Positions 1-12,113 are shown, counted from the stretch's first letter. The stretch: 64,000 bases of DNA from Fomes fomentarius (GCA_022606135.1 JABYQN010000006.1:62001-126000), one strand, 5' to 3'. Numbers and translations: made by a program. The notes: generated by a model not told the origin, from the letters alone.

Positions 1-1217
1 CGATGACCCATTTGTGTGGGTACGTCGTACCTTTCCCACCGGGGATCGTCACAAACCCGATCCAGTTCAGATACTTGCCGTGTGAGATCGGGTAGGTGAT
101 GATGTGCTAAACAAGAACTTCTTCATAAAGGGTGTGTAGCCAACAGCTGCGTTCAAGACTCACTCTCCCTTTTCCGGCATACTGTTCCATGACTATCGTA
201 AAAGCCTGTGCCTCGTAGTCTCAAAACAAAAACTCACGTTCATGGGAGACTTGATATGCAACGCATGATGGTTGGGATTCACCTGACGCAAGCGCTCGGT
301 AGGAATCAGCTCACGGTACGCAACCGTACCAGTCCAAAGCGGAGTGGCATGCTTGCACCGTTCGCATTCCTCTCTCTTCCCCTCCTTTGCGTTCGCACAT
401 TCCCGCTGATGTGCACTGTCATACATCGCCGCACGGACCTTGGACTTGATCCCGTCTGCACCGATGAGCACGTCCGCCTCTGCGGTTGTTCCATCGGCAA
501 AATGAAGTGTGTACGCCATTCCCGACTTGCCGTCGACAGATTCCGTGTAGGTCAGAAGCTTTTTGCAGGTGTGAACAGAGCAACCCTTTGGAAGATGCTG
601 CACCAGCACGTTGACCATGTCCGCTCGGTGCATAGTCGTAGACCCATCTGGATGGCCGATGTGTAAGTGTAAGTGACGAATACATGTCCATGCCGTGTAC
701 GCACTCGGGACCATTACCCTCCAGAACTCGAATCCCTCGCGTTTCCAGTCAGACTTGCGGAGGTACACTGCAGGTCCTGTGGGTGGAGGGATCGAGGTAT
801 GAGCAATAACCATGGAAGATCGTACGGGTCTACTTTCGAGCGAGGTTACTTACCGAAGTCATTGTGATCTTTCTCTCTCTTTTCGTCACTGTGCCCTACT
901 GCGCTGCTCGCAAGATCGTCATATATACCAAGTGCACGCATGATAGTCCACGTCCTGGCCCAGACAGAGATCCCCGCGCCGACAGTCGTGATCTCTGACC
1001 CGGCTTCATACATGTCGATCTGTATGGTAGAGCCTGGGTCTTGACTCTTCCCCAGTGCAACAGCGAGTGTAAGGCCTGCAATCCCGCCACCCCTGCAGGC
1101 GTCCAAGTTAGTAGTGCAGATAAGCAGAGCCTCGTATCTTCGCAGGACGCACACTATTGCAAGCCGGAAGCGCGGTCCCTGATCAGAGTCTAGATCCTGA
1201 GCCAATCCGCTGCGCAT
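1..1217 (-). CDS. FAD-dependent monooxygenase, salicylate hydroxylase-like (3' part cut by window edge)
   Basis: Encodes the N-terminal and middle parts of a class A flavoprotein monooxygenase, the family that hydroxylates aromatic acids such as salicylate using NAD(P)H and O2. The first exon starts at the ATG ending at 1217 and reads RFRLAIV. After a GT-AG intron comes GGGIAGL, the FAD dinucleotide-binding motif. Later exons carry TGPAVYLRKSDW and then DGTTAEADVLIGADGIKSKV, the second FAD-contact motif (GADG). The exon at 1-120 reads ISHGKYLNWIGFV before leaving the window, so the conserved GDA(A/V)HAM region and C-terminus are not seen. It is a close tandem paralogue of the complete gene at 2127-4082, same strand. 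Substrate cannot be told from sequence; salicylate hydroxylase-like is a family label. Partial only because of the window edge. Confidence 0.85.
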
Positions 1218-2126
1218 ATCTTGTTAGGAGTGGGATGTATATTAGTACGTTGAGGTTTCAATCCGAGGAAGAAAGTCGCCTGGGTACTCATTGGATCCCA
1301 GACTCCCACAGCGAATGTTAATATACCAACGACGCACGGCGCACGGCCATCTCGCGCCGAAACCAAGAAACGTCGGCAGAAGTGTAGAGCGGGGCCCGCG
1401 GGCACTCACACGATATTTCGGGGGGATGTGATACCCACGCGTCCCTCCTGAGAGCGGAGCCCCAGTGGGTCCCTGTGAAGATGTGGAGATTAGTGTGGTG
1501 AACACTATTCTTGACTCGATGGTTTCGCAGTCTGCGTCATGAGACCGTGTTTTGACAGGGCCACGTCGGCGGTCCCTCGGTTCCCTTCAGTTGTACGAAG
1601 GTCTTGATGGCGTATGTATATCAAGGCTCGTCCCAACCGCTCGGGCTTCATCACGCTCATCACATACCTCTTGAAAGCGAACCAAACTGACTTCTGCGTA
1701 GATGTGTATCGCTGTGAACTTGTTATCAGATCGACTCATGTAATAGAAGCTGTTGACCTATGTACCCACTGATTCATCCGGTCTTGCGATTTACTAGATG
1801 TACGTTGTGAACTTGATAAGAGTGTATAGCTTTCTGCGTGACTTCGAATATGATATTACCTTCATTGCCAGTACAACGACAAAGTGACCATGAAATTGAT
1901 AGCCATGCAGCATGTGCGTACTAGAAGGACTCGGACGACCGAATTTGCGAGAATCGGACTGCATACCACATGGGAAGATGTAAGGCGACATAAGTTCAGG
2001 CAACAGACGCGCGCACAGCTATGCGTGTGCAAGGCAGTTGCCTGACAAGCTCGAATCGGGTCACTGGCTTACTCTGGGATCAGTATGCAACAAGGTGACA
2101 GGACTCTGATTCTGATTCCTCACCTC
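1218..2126. other. Intergenic gap between two tandem monooxygenase genes
   Basis: No ORF here resembles a known protein, and the reading frames are short and broken. It must hold the promoter of the minus-strand gene ending at 1217 and the 3' end of the minus-strand gene at 2127-4082. No clear TATA box was singled out. Confidence 0.5.
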
Positions 2127-4082
2127 CTACATGAATGTGCACATCTTCCATAACGACTGTTTCGGCCCCATATCTGTGTGCCCACGAGCCATCATATCCT
2201 CATACAACCTCTCCGCCTCCTTCCATTGGTGTTCAACCTTCTCCTTCACTTGCCACTCCCACTGCTCTTCGATCGCCCGGCCCACTTCGTCCAGCTTCGC
2301 CTTTGTCTGCTCGACCGCCTCTTCCTCCGACGAGGCTGGGACAGGCGAACCGTCATACAAACCAGGCCAGTCGAACTCGTACATATGCCCGACGTTCCCT
2401 GTTTTCCGCACCACATCTTGCGCAAATGGCAGGCGAACATCTTGGTAGATCTTCATCACGGTGGGGACATGCGCGAGCGAGGTTCGTCCATCTGCAAGGA
2501 GACGGCCGAGGATGAAGGCATCCTGCGATACGAGGTGGACCAGTGAACGTCGCACTAAACAGCTATAGGTTGAGTAGGAGACATACCTCAATCGCTTGTC
2601 CTCCTCCGGCACCGAAGTGAGGGGCCATTGCGTGCACCTAGGACAGCATACATGTCAGTCATAAGCAAACCATAATGTCGTCGCGGGCGCATACCGCATC
2701 TCCCATTAAGGCGACACGACCATCGACAGAGAAGGGAAGAGCCTCAACGACGTGGATTGCCCACAGTGTAGGATTTTGTACACACTGGACGAGTCTGCGT
2801 GAGCAGTCAACAGGGCGACACAAGAGGGGTACGCGGCTCACATGAAGCATTTGTTCGACCTCGGGTTCCCACCCTTCATAATGCGCAATAATCTCGTCTC
2901 GGCCTGCGTCAGTGACCCATTTGTGAGGGTATGTCGTTCCTTCCGCCTCGGGTGTAGTCACAAACCCGACGAAGTTGATGTACTTGCCGTGTGATATTGG
3001 GTAAGTGATGATGTGCTGCGAATGGTCAGGTTGACTCCGCTCGCGCTATTCATCATGATATCTAGAGAAACGAACCTTTCTCCTACCAGAATACTGGATG
3101 GATGTCAGAATGAAATCAAACACAAGTTCAACGAGTCCACGTACACTCAACAGAGCGGGAGTGAGCAGCACTCGATGCTCGGGGTTTATCTCTCGCAAGC
3201 TCTCCGAGGGTATCAGAGTCCGATAGGTGACCATACCGGTCCACTTTGGCGTCGCAGCCTTGCATCGCTCGCAGTCCTCCCGTTTTACTGCGCTTGCAAG
3301 TGCACAATCGCGTTTATGGGCAATGTTATACATCGTTGCCCGCGTCTTCGATTTAATCCCGTCAGCACCGATGATGACGTCGGCCTCCGCGGTTGTGCCG
3401 TCCGTAAAGTGCAAAGTATACACCTTCACGCCGTCCCGCGACAATTCGGTGTAGTCCAGAAGTCGCTTCGAGGTGTGTATCGAGCAGGTTGCGGGGAAAT
3501 TGCGCATGAATACGTCGACCATCTCAGCGCGATGCATCGTCGTTGACCCATCTGATTACCAGCAGGACGAGTGAGGTGTAGGATCCGCTAAGGATCAAGA
3601 TGGCACGTACTTGGTACCGATACCCGCCCAAACTCGTATCCCTCTTGTCGCCAATCCGACTTGCGATAGAGGAAGGCAGATCCTGTCGAACAATAATCGT
3701 CATTCCAAGCTCAGCACACCGTCCAACAATGTAAAGGCCTACTCATTTGACCATCATTCGCTGTCCTACCCGCCTTCACCGCCTCGCTGGCGAGTTGGTC
3801 ATACAATCCGAGGTAGCGCATCACCTCCCATGTCCTCGGCCAGACGGAGATCCCAGCCCCGACGGTAGTGATTTCTGGGCCGGCCTCGTACAGATCAATC
3901 AAGATAGGCGACATGGGATCTTCGTACTGTCCGAGTGTCACAGCTAGAGCAAGACCTGCGATTCCGCCGCCTCTGCATGGATGAAGCCGAGAGTCAGCGA
4001 CATCGAATGGGATGATTGTGGTGTATACGTGCACTATTGCGAGGCGAAATCGCGGCTGCGCGGATGTAGAACTGTCTGTCAT
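2127..4082 (-). CDS. FAD-dependent monooxygenase, salicylate hydroxylase-like
   Basis: Complete flavin monooxygenase in about seven exons. Exon 1 runs from the ATG at 4082 to RFRLAI. The next exon opens VGGGIAGLALAV (FAD Rossmann motif), followed by EAGPEITTVGAGISVWPRTW. The middle exon has ADVIIGADGIKSKTR (second FAD motif, GADG). Then come ISHGKYINFVGFV, GRVALMGDAV joined to HAMAPHFGAGGGQAIE, and DAFILGRLL. The GD-HAM-P-GAGGGQAIEDA signature binds the flavin ribityl/phosphate in this family. The C-terminal exon (about 2127-2560) is charged and ends at CTFM. The order and length match fungal salicylate hydroxylase-like enzymes, probably cytosolic. It is a tandem duplicate of the gene at 1-1217. 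Intron 1 appears to use a GC donor at 4031-4032 where its paralogue has GT. Exact substrate is unknown. Confidence 0.88.
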
Positions 4083-4168
4083 GCTTGTTAAGTTAGCTGC
4101 TGGTATTGTGCTTGCGTTTCGAAGAATGGGAACTGAAAGACGAGCATAGGTTGTTCTGCAAGCTGCGG

Positions 4169-4175
4169 TTTATAG
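4169..4175 (-). promoter_or_regulatory. Putative TATA box of the second monooxygenase gene
   Basis: The minus strand reads CTATAAA about 87 bases upstream of the ATG at 4082. The position suits a fungal core promoter. No experimental start site is implied. Confidence 0.4.
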
Positions 4176-4489
4176 TCCACGTCCTGGGTTCCCCACGGCG
4201 CATATCGGGGGACAAGAAATAGAAGTCTAGTAGGACAAAAATAGAGAGATTACGCACAACATGACCCTTGAGAAGATAGTTTGGGATTGTGGTCACATGT
4301 GGGAAGCTCGCCCAGGTGTAGCATTCTTCGGCCTCCCGATAGCGATGTGCTATTATAAGCAGGTCCCATTGCCAACGTCTTGGAGAACGAATGACGAGCC
4401 GTATAGTACCGTCCAAGCAACAAGATTGAACGAAAAATCAGAAGCACGCACGCGAGCCAACCAGTGCCTGAGTGTCCATGATCCTCCCG

Positions 4490-5827
4490 TGAACCTTGAC
4501 TCTCTCAAATGTCTCGAGATCGTCGGCATATGGCCATTCCACCTCCTTCTCACCATCCGGCTCGACGGCGATGTAAGCACGACACTGGCATACCGCCCCA
4601 GCTGCACTACGCGCCTCTCACTTCAACAATCGGGCTCCTCGTTCGCCTCATCGTCCGAGATGACGACAGGATGAACGGTTTATGTTTATTCCGGGATTCC
4701 CCTTTACGGCCGCTTCGCTGCAGTGCGGGGGCCCGAACGTCGAACTGTGAGTTTCCAGGACCAGAATGAGGATCGTGTGCTGAGGAGGCGGATGCAGTAT
4801 CATGCCTATGCATGGGAGAGGACACAGGGACGGAGATCGGGGTGCGAGAATAGGCGTATATGGTATCAGTCCTGTGTATGCGCATGGGCGAGAACTCATG
4901 GACGGAAGCAGTAGTGCAAGGAGGAGCAGATGTGGTTCCAGATGGGCATAGACAGGGGTCCAAGAAGGGTTGCTCGTGTGTGCGTTCATACCAGAGGACA
5001 TGTCGAATCCGCGCTGGCGGTATCCTCGCCCTGTTCATGACTCCCGTCGCGAAGGGGATGCCAGGGACACCGTGCGCGAAGGGGAATGGAAGCATCCGAG
5101 AGAAGACGCCTCAGTCCGAGCACTTTGGTGTTACATTCCTACGAGGTCCATCGTGACAAGAATGCAACCAAGAGGAGCACCTGACACTGACAGCAGCCGT
5201 CATCGTCCGCCTTCGAGAGGACAGGCGGAAGGTGGTGACGGAGACAGGCTCTGAAGTTGAGTCGAGGCAGGAACGGAGGAGGTCGCCTCAGAGTCGGTGT
5301 TGAACGGGGAGAGGATCAAGGATATACTATTCCGAAACATCTTATTCTCGCAGCGCGTTGAAGTTGTGAGTCCTGCGTATCTGACTGCAATTCGGACACA
5401 CTCGGAAGCAGAACGTGAATCAGGCGTGCCGTCTTGAGAGTGTGCGGCGACGTGGGAGGTTCGGATGTACTAGCTGAGCCTGTACTCGATCCTCCTCGTT
5501 TTGCGAACGGAGAGGCTTGTCAGGGCTGGAAGGTGTCATATCGACCAACTTGAAAGGGATCAATTGCTCACGGACAATGCCCTCGGTGAATTCCTCACCT
5601 TCAATATCTCCCACACGAAATCTCATCGACATCGTCCTTGACATGGGCCCCGCACCTCCTGAAACAGAGCCGATTGAGTAACAAAGGAGACGTACTGGTG
5701 TCATACTCAGAGCTTCGAGGTCTGCCGCTTCCTACCCCCGTTCAAGCATCTGCTGTCGTTCGAAACGAACTTGCTGAGATCTGAGGTGTCGACTTTCTCG
5801 TCTGTCGGGTGGTTGCGGTCGGTCCAT
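4490..5827 (-). pseudogene. Decayed copy of the gene A family
   Basis: This stretch aligns with the intact plus-strand gene at 18197-19950 along most of its length. The start MDRPQPPDRR matches MDRTIRPSAR, QQVRFERQQMLE matches SQARLQRQRMLE, SPDKPLRSQNEEDRVQA matches SPDKPLPSQNEEDRVQA, and the end QLGRYASVVL is shared. Frames change several times, so no long ORF spans it. The intron 1 donor (gtacgtctcc) is retained at about 5693, but the next acceptor joins directly to the region matching GAVPISRTTSM. Exon 2, intron 2 and the start of exon 3 are therefore missing. Sequence just upstream of the ATG (ctggacgacatggacc) also matches the intact copy. I regard it as a non-functional duplicate; exact ends are approximate. 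Confidence 0.75.
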
Positions 5828-6410
5828 GTCGTCCAGCGCGTAGAGAGAAAGTGCACAAAAAATGAGCAAATATAGATAGATCGTAGTGATGACCCGAGGA
5901 ACGTGAGGAGAATCGGGGAGAAGCAACATATAATATGTGTTGAGAGCAAGTTGAGAAGGCAGGATTGCGGGCGAGCGCTGGAGGAGCATGGGCGGCTATA
6001 TCGTCGGCCCGCGGGCCTAGCTACTAGCCTAGTAGTATAAACTCGAGAACAACTTGCTTATGAGCCTCTCCGCAACCTTCAACAATTTGATATTACAGCT
6101 ATAGGCAGTGTCGGTCCAACGGTATCGATTCCATTGCAAGAAACAAACCATGAACTGCAGACTTTGAGTAGAACTTCAAGTTGCGCGAACGAATATCACA
6201 TTGATCACCGTACGCATACCACATTTTGTTGCATCACGCTGATCGCTTCTCAATGCCCGTCTCGCTCGCCTCCTGCGGTTCGTCGTTCGCCCCGCAATCT
6301 CTCGCCTTGATCTGCGATCATCACACTTCCTCACGTCGACTTCACTCAGCCCGACTACCACGTCCCACCCTTCCCCACCATACCATCCGCGCAGACATGC
6401 GGCACGAAGC
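5828..6410. other. Spacer between decayed gene A copy and B1
   Basis: No gene seen. The part next to 5827 is similar to the 5' flank of the intact gene A at 18.1-18.2 kb. The remainder holds the B1 3' end and an AT-richer patch near 6000-6060 with the inverted motif ctagctactagcctagtag. Confidence 0.4.
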
Positions 6411-8187
6411 CTACTTCAGCACGTCGATCTCCATGAGGTACGCGTCTCCCCGTGTGTTGGCGGCCCAGCCTGTAGGAAGCGTCCATCGCTCGATCTGTCC
6501 CTCGCCTACAGGACAAGCAAGGACGTAGTGGACTCGGACCACTGGTGGTGTATGACGTGCGTCTGGCTTCCTTCGCTTCTTCGGAGGCTGGTCGTCAGAA
6601 CTCTGCGTACAGAGCTGCTTCTGGAGGATAGAGACAATGTTCCGGATCATGGCGTAGCCCGTCGACAAGTCTCGGTGCCGTGCCGACGTGGTCATCTGGA
6701 ATAACCACAGATCAGCGGACGGCGCCGCCGCTGCCGAGGAGCCACGTTTGAAAGATACGACGAAGGAGTCGATGAGAGGGAAGTCGTGTATTGTAGGTAC
6801 ATAATACTCGTCATCCCTCAGGACGAGTCGCTCGCCGGTGATGGACTCCATATCGAACGTGACACGTCGCTGATTCCTCTTGGGTATCATGGGTATAGAC
6901 TGGGCTGAGATGTCGAGGACGAAGTTAGAAGGTTTCTCCAAGGTCATCGGCCTGAGTGGCCAATACGCCCGAGTGTCGTCGGCGGCTTCGATGCAGCGAT
7001 GTGCAAGGGATTTGAAGAGCCACCCGACAAATGGCTTTCCTGCCGGGACGGAGGATAGATATGCGATGAACTCGCGCACTCTTCCGTCCTGCGCGTCAGC
7101 CCACTTCTCCGAGATCTTCTCCGCTATCATATCCGACTTGAAGTCAATGGACCATTCCACCGGCTCCCCCACCTTCGTGAGGGGACGTATAGACACGACG
7201 TCGTGGGGAACGCGTGGTCCGAGAAAGCTCAAGTGGCCAATGGCATCGACGATCTTCTTCAGGTCATCGTAATCGAGCTCATCTGCGTCCGTGGGTGCGG
7301 CGAAAACGCTGTTAGGGTGTAGTATCGCGTTGTAGACATCACGTGCGACACATCCAAATGCAGTGATGGAGGCATCGAGGAGGACATCGAGCACCATGTC
7401 CACCGAAACAGGCCATTCGTCTCCACAGGCTGCTCTGAGGACTTGCAGGGCGCCAGAATAGTCGAAAGAAGAGTCGCGGCTGCGGTCTGGCCATGTCTTC
7501 AACATCGAGCGCAGCTCTCTCCGAAGGGGAGCAAATTCATCATGCAGCTTGAGACTAAGAACCGCAACGTCAGCGCCAATAAGCCATCAACAGTTGGATG
7601 AATTCCTACCCCTGTTTGAGCTCTTCAGGCTCCCACAGCGGGAACGCTCTGACAACAGGGTTCCGAATCTCGCTCCATCCTTCGTAAACGGAGGGCGTCT
7701 GAACGGGGAAGAGTAATCGACCATTATTGGCATAGACAGTCTGCGCCAAATCCCCCTTATTGGCCTCGAACAGCGACCAGATGAACGCATTTCCGCTGCG
7801 TTTGGGCAACATTCTCTTAGTAGGCGGTCTCTTAGCTTCCCAGACACGACCACGGTAGAAGAGGAGCGGCGATTTGGGGAGTAGAGTAAGCAAGACAACC
7901 TGATCGTGCTGCAACAACCGAATAAGGAGGTAAAGGAGAAAGGCGGTCTTGCCTGAAGTGTTGCTTAGTTGAGTCTGGGTATAAGAAACTGGCGCGAGGG
8001 AACGCTCACCGATACCAGGCTGCCCAGTAAAAATCACTGGAGAATAGTCACACTCGGTGAACGTTGAACGTTGAACGGAGATCTCCTCAAGCATATCGGC
8101 GGCAATGTGGCGAAACTTCAGACGCGAAGAGATGTAAAGTGATATCCGCCCCATATAGTCATGAAAAAGCAGAACGACAGGACGCAT
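6411..8187 (-). CDS. Gene B1: P-loop NTPase with C-terminal nuclease-like domain (Crinkler-RHS-type)
   Basis: Three exons fit: 8187-8010, 7952-7610 and 7554-6411, giving about 554 residues with consistent phases. The first join makes a Walker A motif, FTGQPGIGKT, followed by AFLLYLLIRLLQHDQVVLL. The C-terminal part has FPLIDSFVVSF, ADLWLFQMTTS and VRVHYVLACPVG, ending LMEIDVLK. A P-loop ATPase followed by a region with an aspartate before a strand and an LFQxT strand is the layout of Crinkler-RHS-type fungal proteins, whose C-terminus is a PD-(D/E)XK nuclease-like fold; that assignment is family-level inference. The N-terminal start is uncertain: the ATG at 8187 is the first in the open frame, but more exons could lie up to about 8450. 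It is the intact paralogue of the broken gene B2 at 20426-22354, which has a different N-terminal region. Confidence 0.65.
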
Positions 8188-9973
8188 CCTCCGACAGCAT
8201 GATGCACAACCGTCTTTTAGGGTGAATTGCGCTCCCCCTTATGGAGGTCCCCACATTTCTTCACATCATCTGTTACTCGTGAGACCTCTGTTTGTTTCAA
8301 AAATGACGTTACTGCCATCGGAGCATGGAAGGAAAGGTGAGATAACTGTCGTGGGTAAGAGCAAAGGGAAGTCGGGTTGTGACTCACCAGGGCCGAATGT
8401 ACAACTCTGGAGGAAGCTCATATTCATACGGCTGTTCATCTTCCCCAAACATTCACCCTTTCTACGAGGACTAAATAACGAGGATGGTGGTCATTCACGG
8501 TATATACTACCATTAGCCCAGTGTTAGATCCATGATGCCAATCAATATCCGTCTCATAGGATCGTAGGAAATTCAAGTTCAAGATGACCTAGTAAGAACA
8601 GATGAAGATTGGTAGCAATCGTCCGATCGTACTCCTGGGCACAAACTTACATCGAGAAGCACTGAATGTCCGCTTGACAGGTATGGCGAGAGAAGAAGGA
8701 AGCAGCGTCAATGCCATCCTGAAGTAGCGATCAGAGCCCTATATACCTAGAATAACCATCAAGTTAAGGGTGAGGAAGACGTCTCTCTGTTTGGCCTTGA
8801 ATTCGAAGAACGATCTCTTGCCACCTGGATCGAGAGCCGTTACCACCTCCAGACTCGGGACAGCGTGAGTTCAACAAGTCCTTGTACTTCGAGACTCGAT
8901 CAACTTTACTTACCGACACTCCATACCTTGCTCCAACGCTTCGCCCACCTCGACTCACGGCCCTCATGTGCTCGGACTGGCTCGGATCCAGACCACAAGG
9001 AGTCTAACGAGACCGTCCGTAGAACGAGATCGCCATGGTACGGCGGCTGATTGGCAGAGGACGTTGAAACGTGTGCGAGAGGGCTCTGGCACGGCCCACC
9101 CACTGTTGCTTCAAGTTCACCTCCGACTCTTGAGAAAGTGCTCCCTCGCGGAGATTCAAGTAATTATCCCGCTCGATATGCCGCCGATACCGGCCTGTAC
9201 GGTGACCGTTTATACGGGACTACTAGAGATAACACACCTTGACATTACGATCGATACTGTCCCCCATTTCCACTCACTCCCTTCTGCGCCTGCGGATCCA
9301 CTGGTTTCACAGGTATTTCTACATGGCGACGACCGTCTTGGATTCATGAGATACGTGCAAGAAAAGTAGCGAAGGTAGTTGACACGAACGATGCGCTGGC
9401 GCTCGGGTGGTTGCATCCGAGAAAGCGCTTACGTGGGCCCCAAAAATCGATAACTTTAAGCCTGAGTAGATCAAGTTGTCTGTATAGCCCGTCATAATAT
9501 GCGTGCAAGTAGCATCGAGGTACTGGCTGTACCTCACGAAGGGGCAAATACATTATATAACAGGTATACTTTTAAGCACATGCCAGCCGGATGACGACAG
9601 ATGGGAGGAGTTGATAGCTATGCGAGGAACAGAACACGGACAGGTAGCGTTCTATCGATACAGGTTAGGTACGTTGAGCAGGACGGCGGTATGAGGAGTC
9701 AAGAAAATGCGTAGATAGGGGTAGATGCGGGTAGATGTAGATGCAGGGGAAGAATGGAGGGATCGGTAGGTACTAGGTATGGAGACTAGCTACACTGTGA
9801 TGGGTGGTTCAGAGTCCATGGATTTCGTACGAGTCGTGCGATCATTTGGGTCGTCATAGAGCGAAGCCAGGCGGGAAATTGATGATGTTTGTGGGAAGTA
9901 TCTGTGGGAAGTATATGACCAAGAGGGACGGCAAAGCTGCCTCGCAGTTCAACAAGGGTTCGGCGTGTGTGGC
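8188..9973. other. Gap between B1 and A', possible extra 5' exons of B1
   Basis: The minus strand at 8270-8450 has a short ORF with a good donor and acceptor (MSFLQSCTFGP, then gtgagt...cgacag) that could be an upstream B1 exon, but I could not connect it in frame. The rest lacks a clear gene apart from the weak remnant noted at 8968-9369. Confidence 0.35.
8968..9369 (+). pseudogene. Possible remnant of an F-box/LRR-type gene
   Basis: A 133-codon frame carries LLLQVHLRLLRKCSLAEIQ, SLPSAPADPLVSQVFLHGDD and GFMRYVQEK. The rhythm is reminiscent of the C-terminal half of agaricomycete F-box/leucine-rich proteins, but no F-box, start or companion exons are visible. It could equally be a chance frame. 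I list it because nothing else explains this part of the gap. Confidence 0.2.
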
Positions 9974-11613
9974 CTATCGAGCGCCCTTTGGGCGGACTCT
10001 CGTCTGGACACGAGTCGACTGGCCGAAGGCCCTCAAGAGCGGCTCCGGAGCGTCGGCGTTGACAATCTCGCTGACAAGCACGTCAAGGTCCTGATGTTCC
10101 TTCGCAATGTGCGATGGACAATTCACGTCTCCGGCCTCTGAGTCAGCCCGCTTGGACGCAGGCGCAGGCGCAAGCGGATTAGACGATATTGAGTTTATAG
10201 AGGAACGCGAGCGAGGCCGCGCTGGGGCGCCGAACATGCGCGGCGGCTCCTTTTCCTTCGCCTCCTTCGCCCCTCTCGCAGTCTTGGGACGACGAGCAGC
10301 ACCCCCGAGTGCGGGATCGGAGAACATTGTCGCAGAGACCATCGCCCGCTTTGCTGAAGGGGCCAAATTAGGACGGACTGTGTCGGCATCAGTGAACTTT
10401 GTCGAAGAGACCTTTGTGCCAACAGCTACTCCGGAACCACGGCGCCAGTTAGGCTTCGAGGAATCTGAGAGGACGGACTGGGTGGGTGGTATGGGAGCCG
10501 ACTCGGTGGCCACCTGCTCTCCAGCTGAGGTCAAAGGTCGGCTCGGAGCGGCGAACGTGAACAGAGGTGCGCTCGATACAGGAGCGGAAGCGGACAACGC
10601 GGTCTTGACAGTAGTCATGGATTTACTCCTACCCACGGTCTTCGGTTTGGGCAGCCGACTGGAGGGTAGGCTCTTCGCAGGCTGACAAGGCGCCAACTCA
10701 TCATTCGACTTTGCCTCAGGGAAGGCTGGAGGAAGTGTTCGGACACTAGGCGCGGAGAGGGACTTCGCCATTGCTGGCCTCGCGGGTACAGGGGTTGGAG
10801 GCTCGGAACCAAGCTCTGCATCTTCGGCGTCTTGAGCTTCATCGTCGACCTGTGGTTGTGGGGTGCGACCTTCGTCATATTCGATGCGGAACATGGACGG
10901 GAGGGGTGTTCGCTCGACGTCCTCGTCATCATCCGCGTCTTCGTCGGGAAATGTGGGTGTAGTAGGACGCATGCGGTCGCGATCATCGTCGAATGGGTCG
11001 GCGTCCTCTTGGACCCCCGGCGCGATGCCTCCTTGAGGTAGCGGAGCAGTGGGGAATGTAGACGTGGACATATGTTCCTTGATTGGCGATACGATTGAAG
11101 AAAGCGAGCGTCGCATTTGCGCGCGCAGGGCTCGCAAACCACCAGGACTTGCACAAGGTTGGTGGCGAGCCGCTTGTTGCGATTGCTACGTAGCAGGGAT
11201 CATGAAACCATGACGGAACGAACGTGGATTGACATTAGACATAAGACTCACCCAGTTCATAAGCACCTCTTGTGCCCAGGGCGTATCCCACGAGAGCCCA
11301 TCGAGGTCAGAAAACTCGGCCTTCACAGATGCAACAGAGCTTTGAAGGATGTTGAGCTCCTCCTGCAGGTCTCGGTCAGTCAATGCTGTGAGGACATGGG
11401 AGGGAAGTCTGCGCGCACCTGTGTTATTCCAAGAGCCTCACGGTCCTCCTGCTCCTGCTCCTGTTCAAAGAACTTCTGCCTGATGAGCCGCGCTTGCGCT
11501 CGGGAACTAGTAGCCGGTGGGGGCCGCTTAGGGGGACGGACAGTTTCCATATTGCCATCCCCTATGAGAGAAACAGAGAGGTCGGTTTCAATGGTACTCG
11601 CCATGCCAGTCAT
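9974..11613 (-). CDS. Gene A': Ser/Pro-rich protein of unknown family with conserved N-terminal module
   Basis: Three exons fit: 11613-11419, 11362-11252 and 11185-9974, about 505 residues. Exon 1 ends in a Glu/Gln/Arg-rich, probably coiled-coil stretch (RAQARLIRQKFFEQEQEQED). Exon 2 is exactly 111 bases in phase 0 and encodes 37 residues containing FSDLDGLSWDTP and ending in NW. Exon 3 begins QSQQAARH and is then low-complexity (Ser, Pro, Ala, acidic patches), with a less repetitive end DLDVLVSEIVNADAPEPLL. Exon 2 has the same length, phase and core motif in gene A at 18197-19950, so the two are homologous although the tails have diverged. Function unknown. It lies directly upstream of B1 on the same strand, as A does to B2. 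Confidence 0.7.
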
Positions 11614-12113
11614 TTCTCTTTTCGACTGAGCGGATGCAGGGTGATAGGGTGATTAGGGCAGAAAAATATAGGTATGCGGAGTGGATGGAGTTGTAACCAC
11701 CGTGACTCGCGGCGTGCAGTGTCGGTGTGTCGTGAAAAGGGATTACGTAGGCGTCGCCCAGATCTCAGCCAGAGCAGGGTATCTATGCAAAATGAAGACG
11801 CTAGTTATAGGTTGTCCAGAAGCAATGAAGCTGGCAGTCGACGTTGGGGAGGGGATTGAGTGGAGGGAGGATGATGATGGCTGAAGCGCTAATTATTAAG
11901 TGGACCATGAGAGACGCGCCAGTCACAATGCCACCACGCGTCTGGTTCAATTTCCGGAGCTATCAATGCAGATTGACTCGAACCGCACCCAATTGGCTTT
12001 CCGAATCAACCCATCAATGGTATGTCCCCCTAGCAGTACATAGCTGCATTTCTATCCTACATAGCGATGCCAAGAATATCATGTCTCGATTGTCAGATCA
12101 TAACTCAACGCGG
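11614..12113. other. Intergenic gap between gene A' start and GH92 3' end
   Basis: About 500 bases with only short frames. It holds the upstream region of A' (minus strand) and the terminator region of the GH92 gene. No gene seen. Confidence 0.5.
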
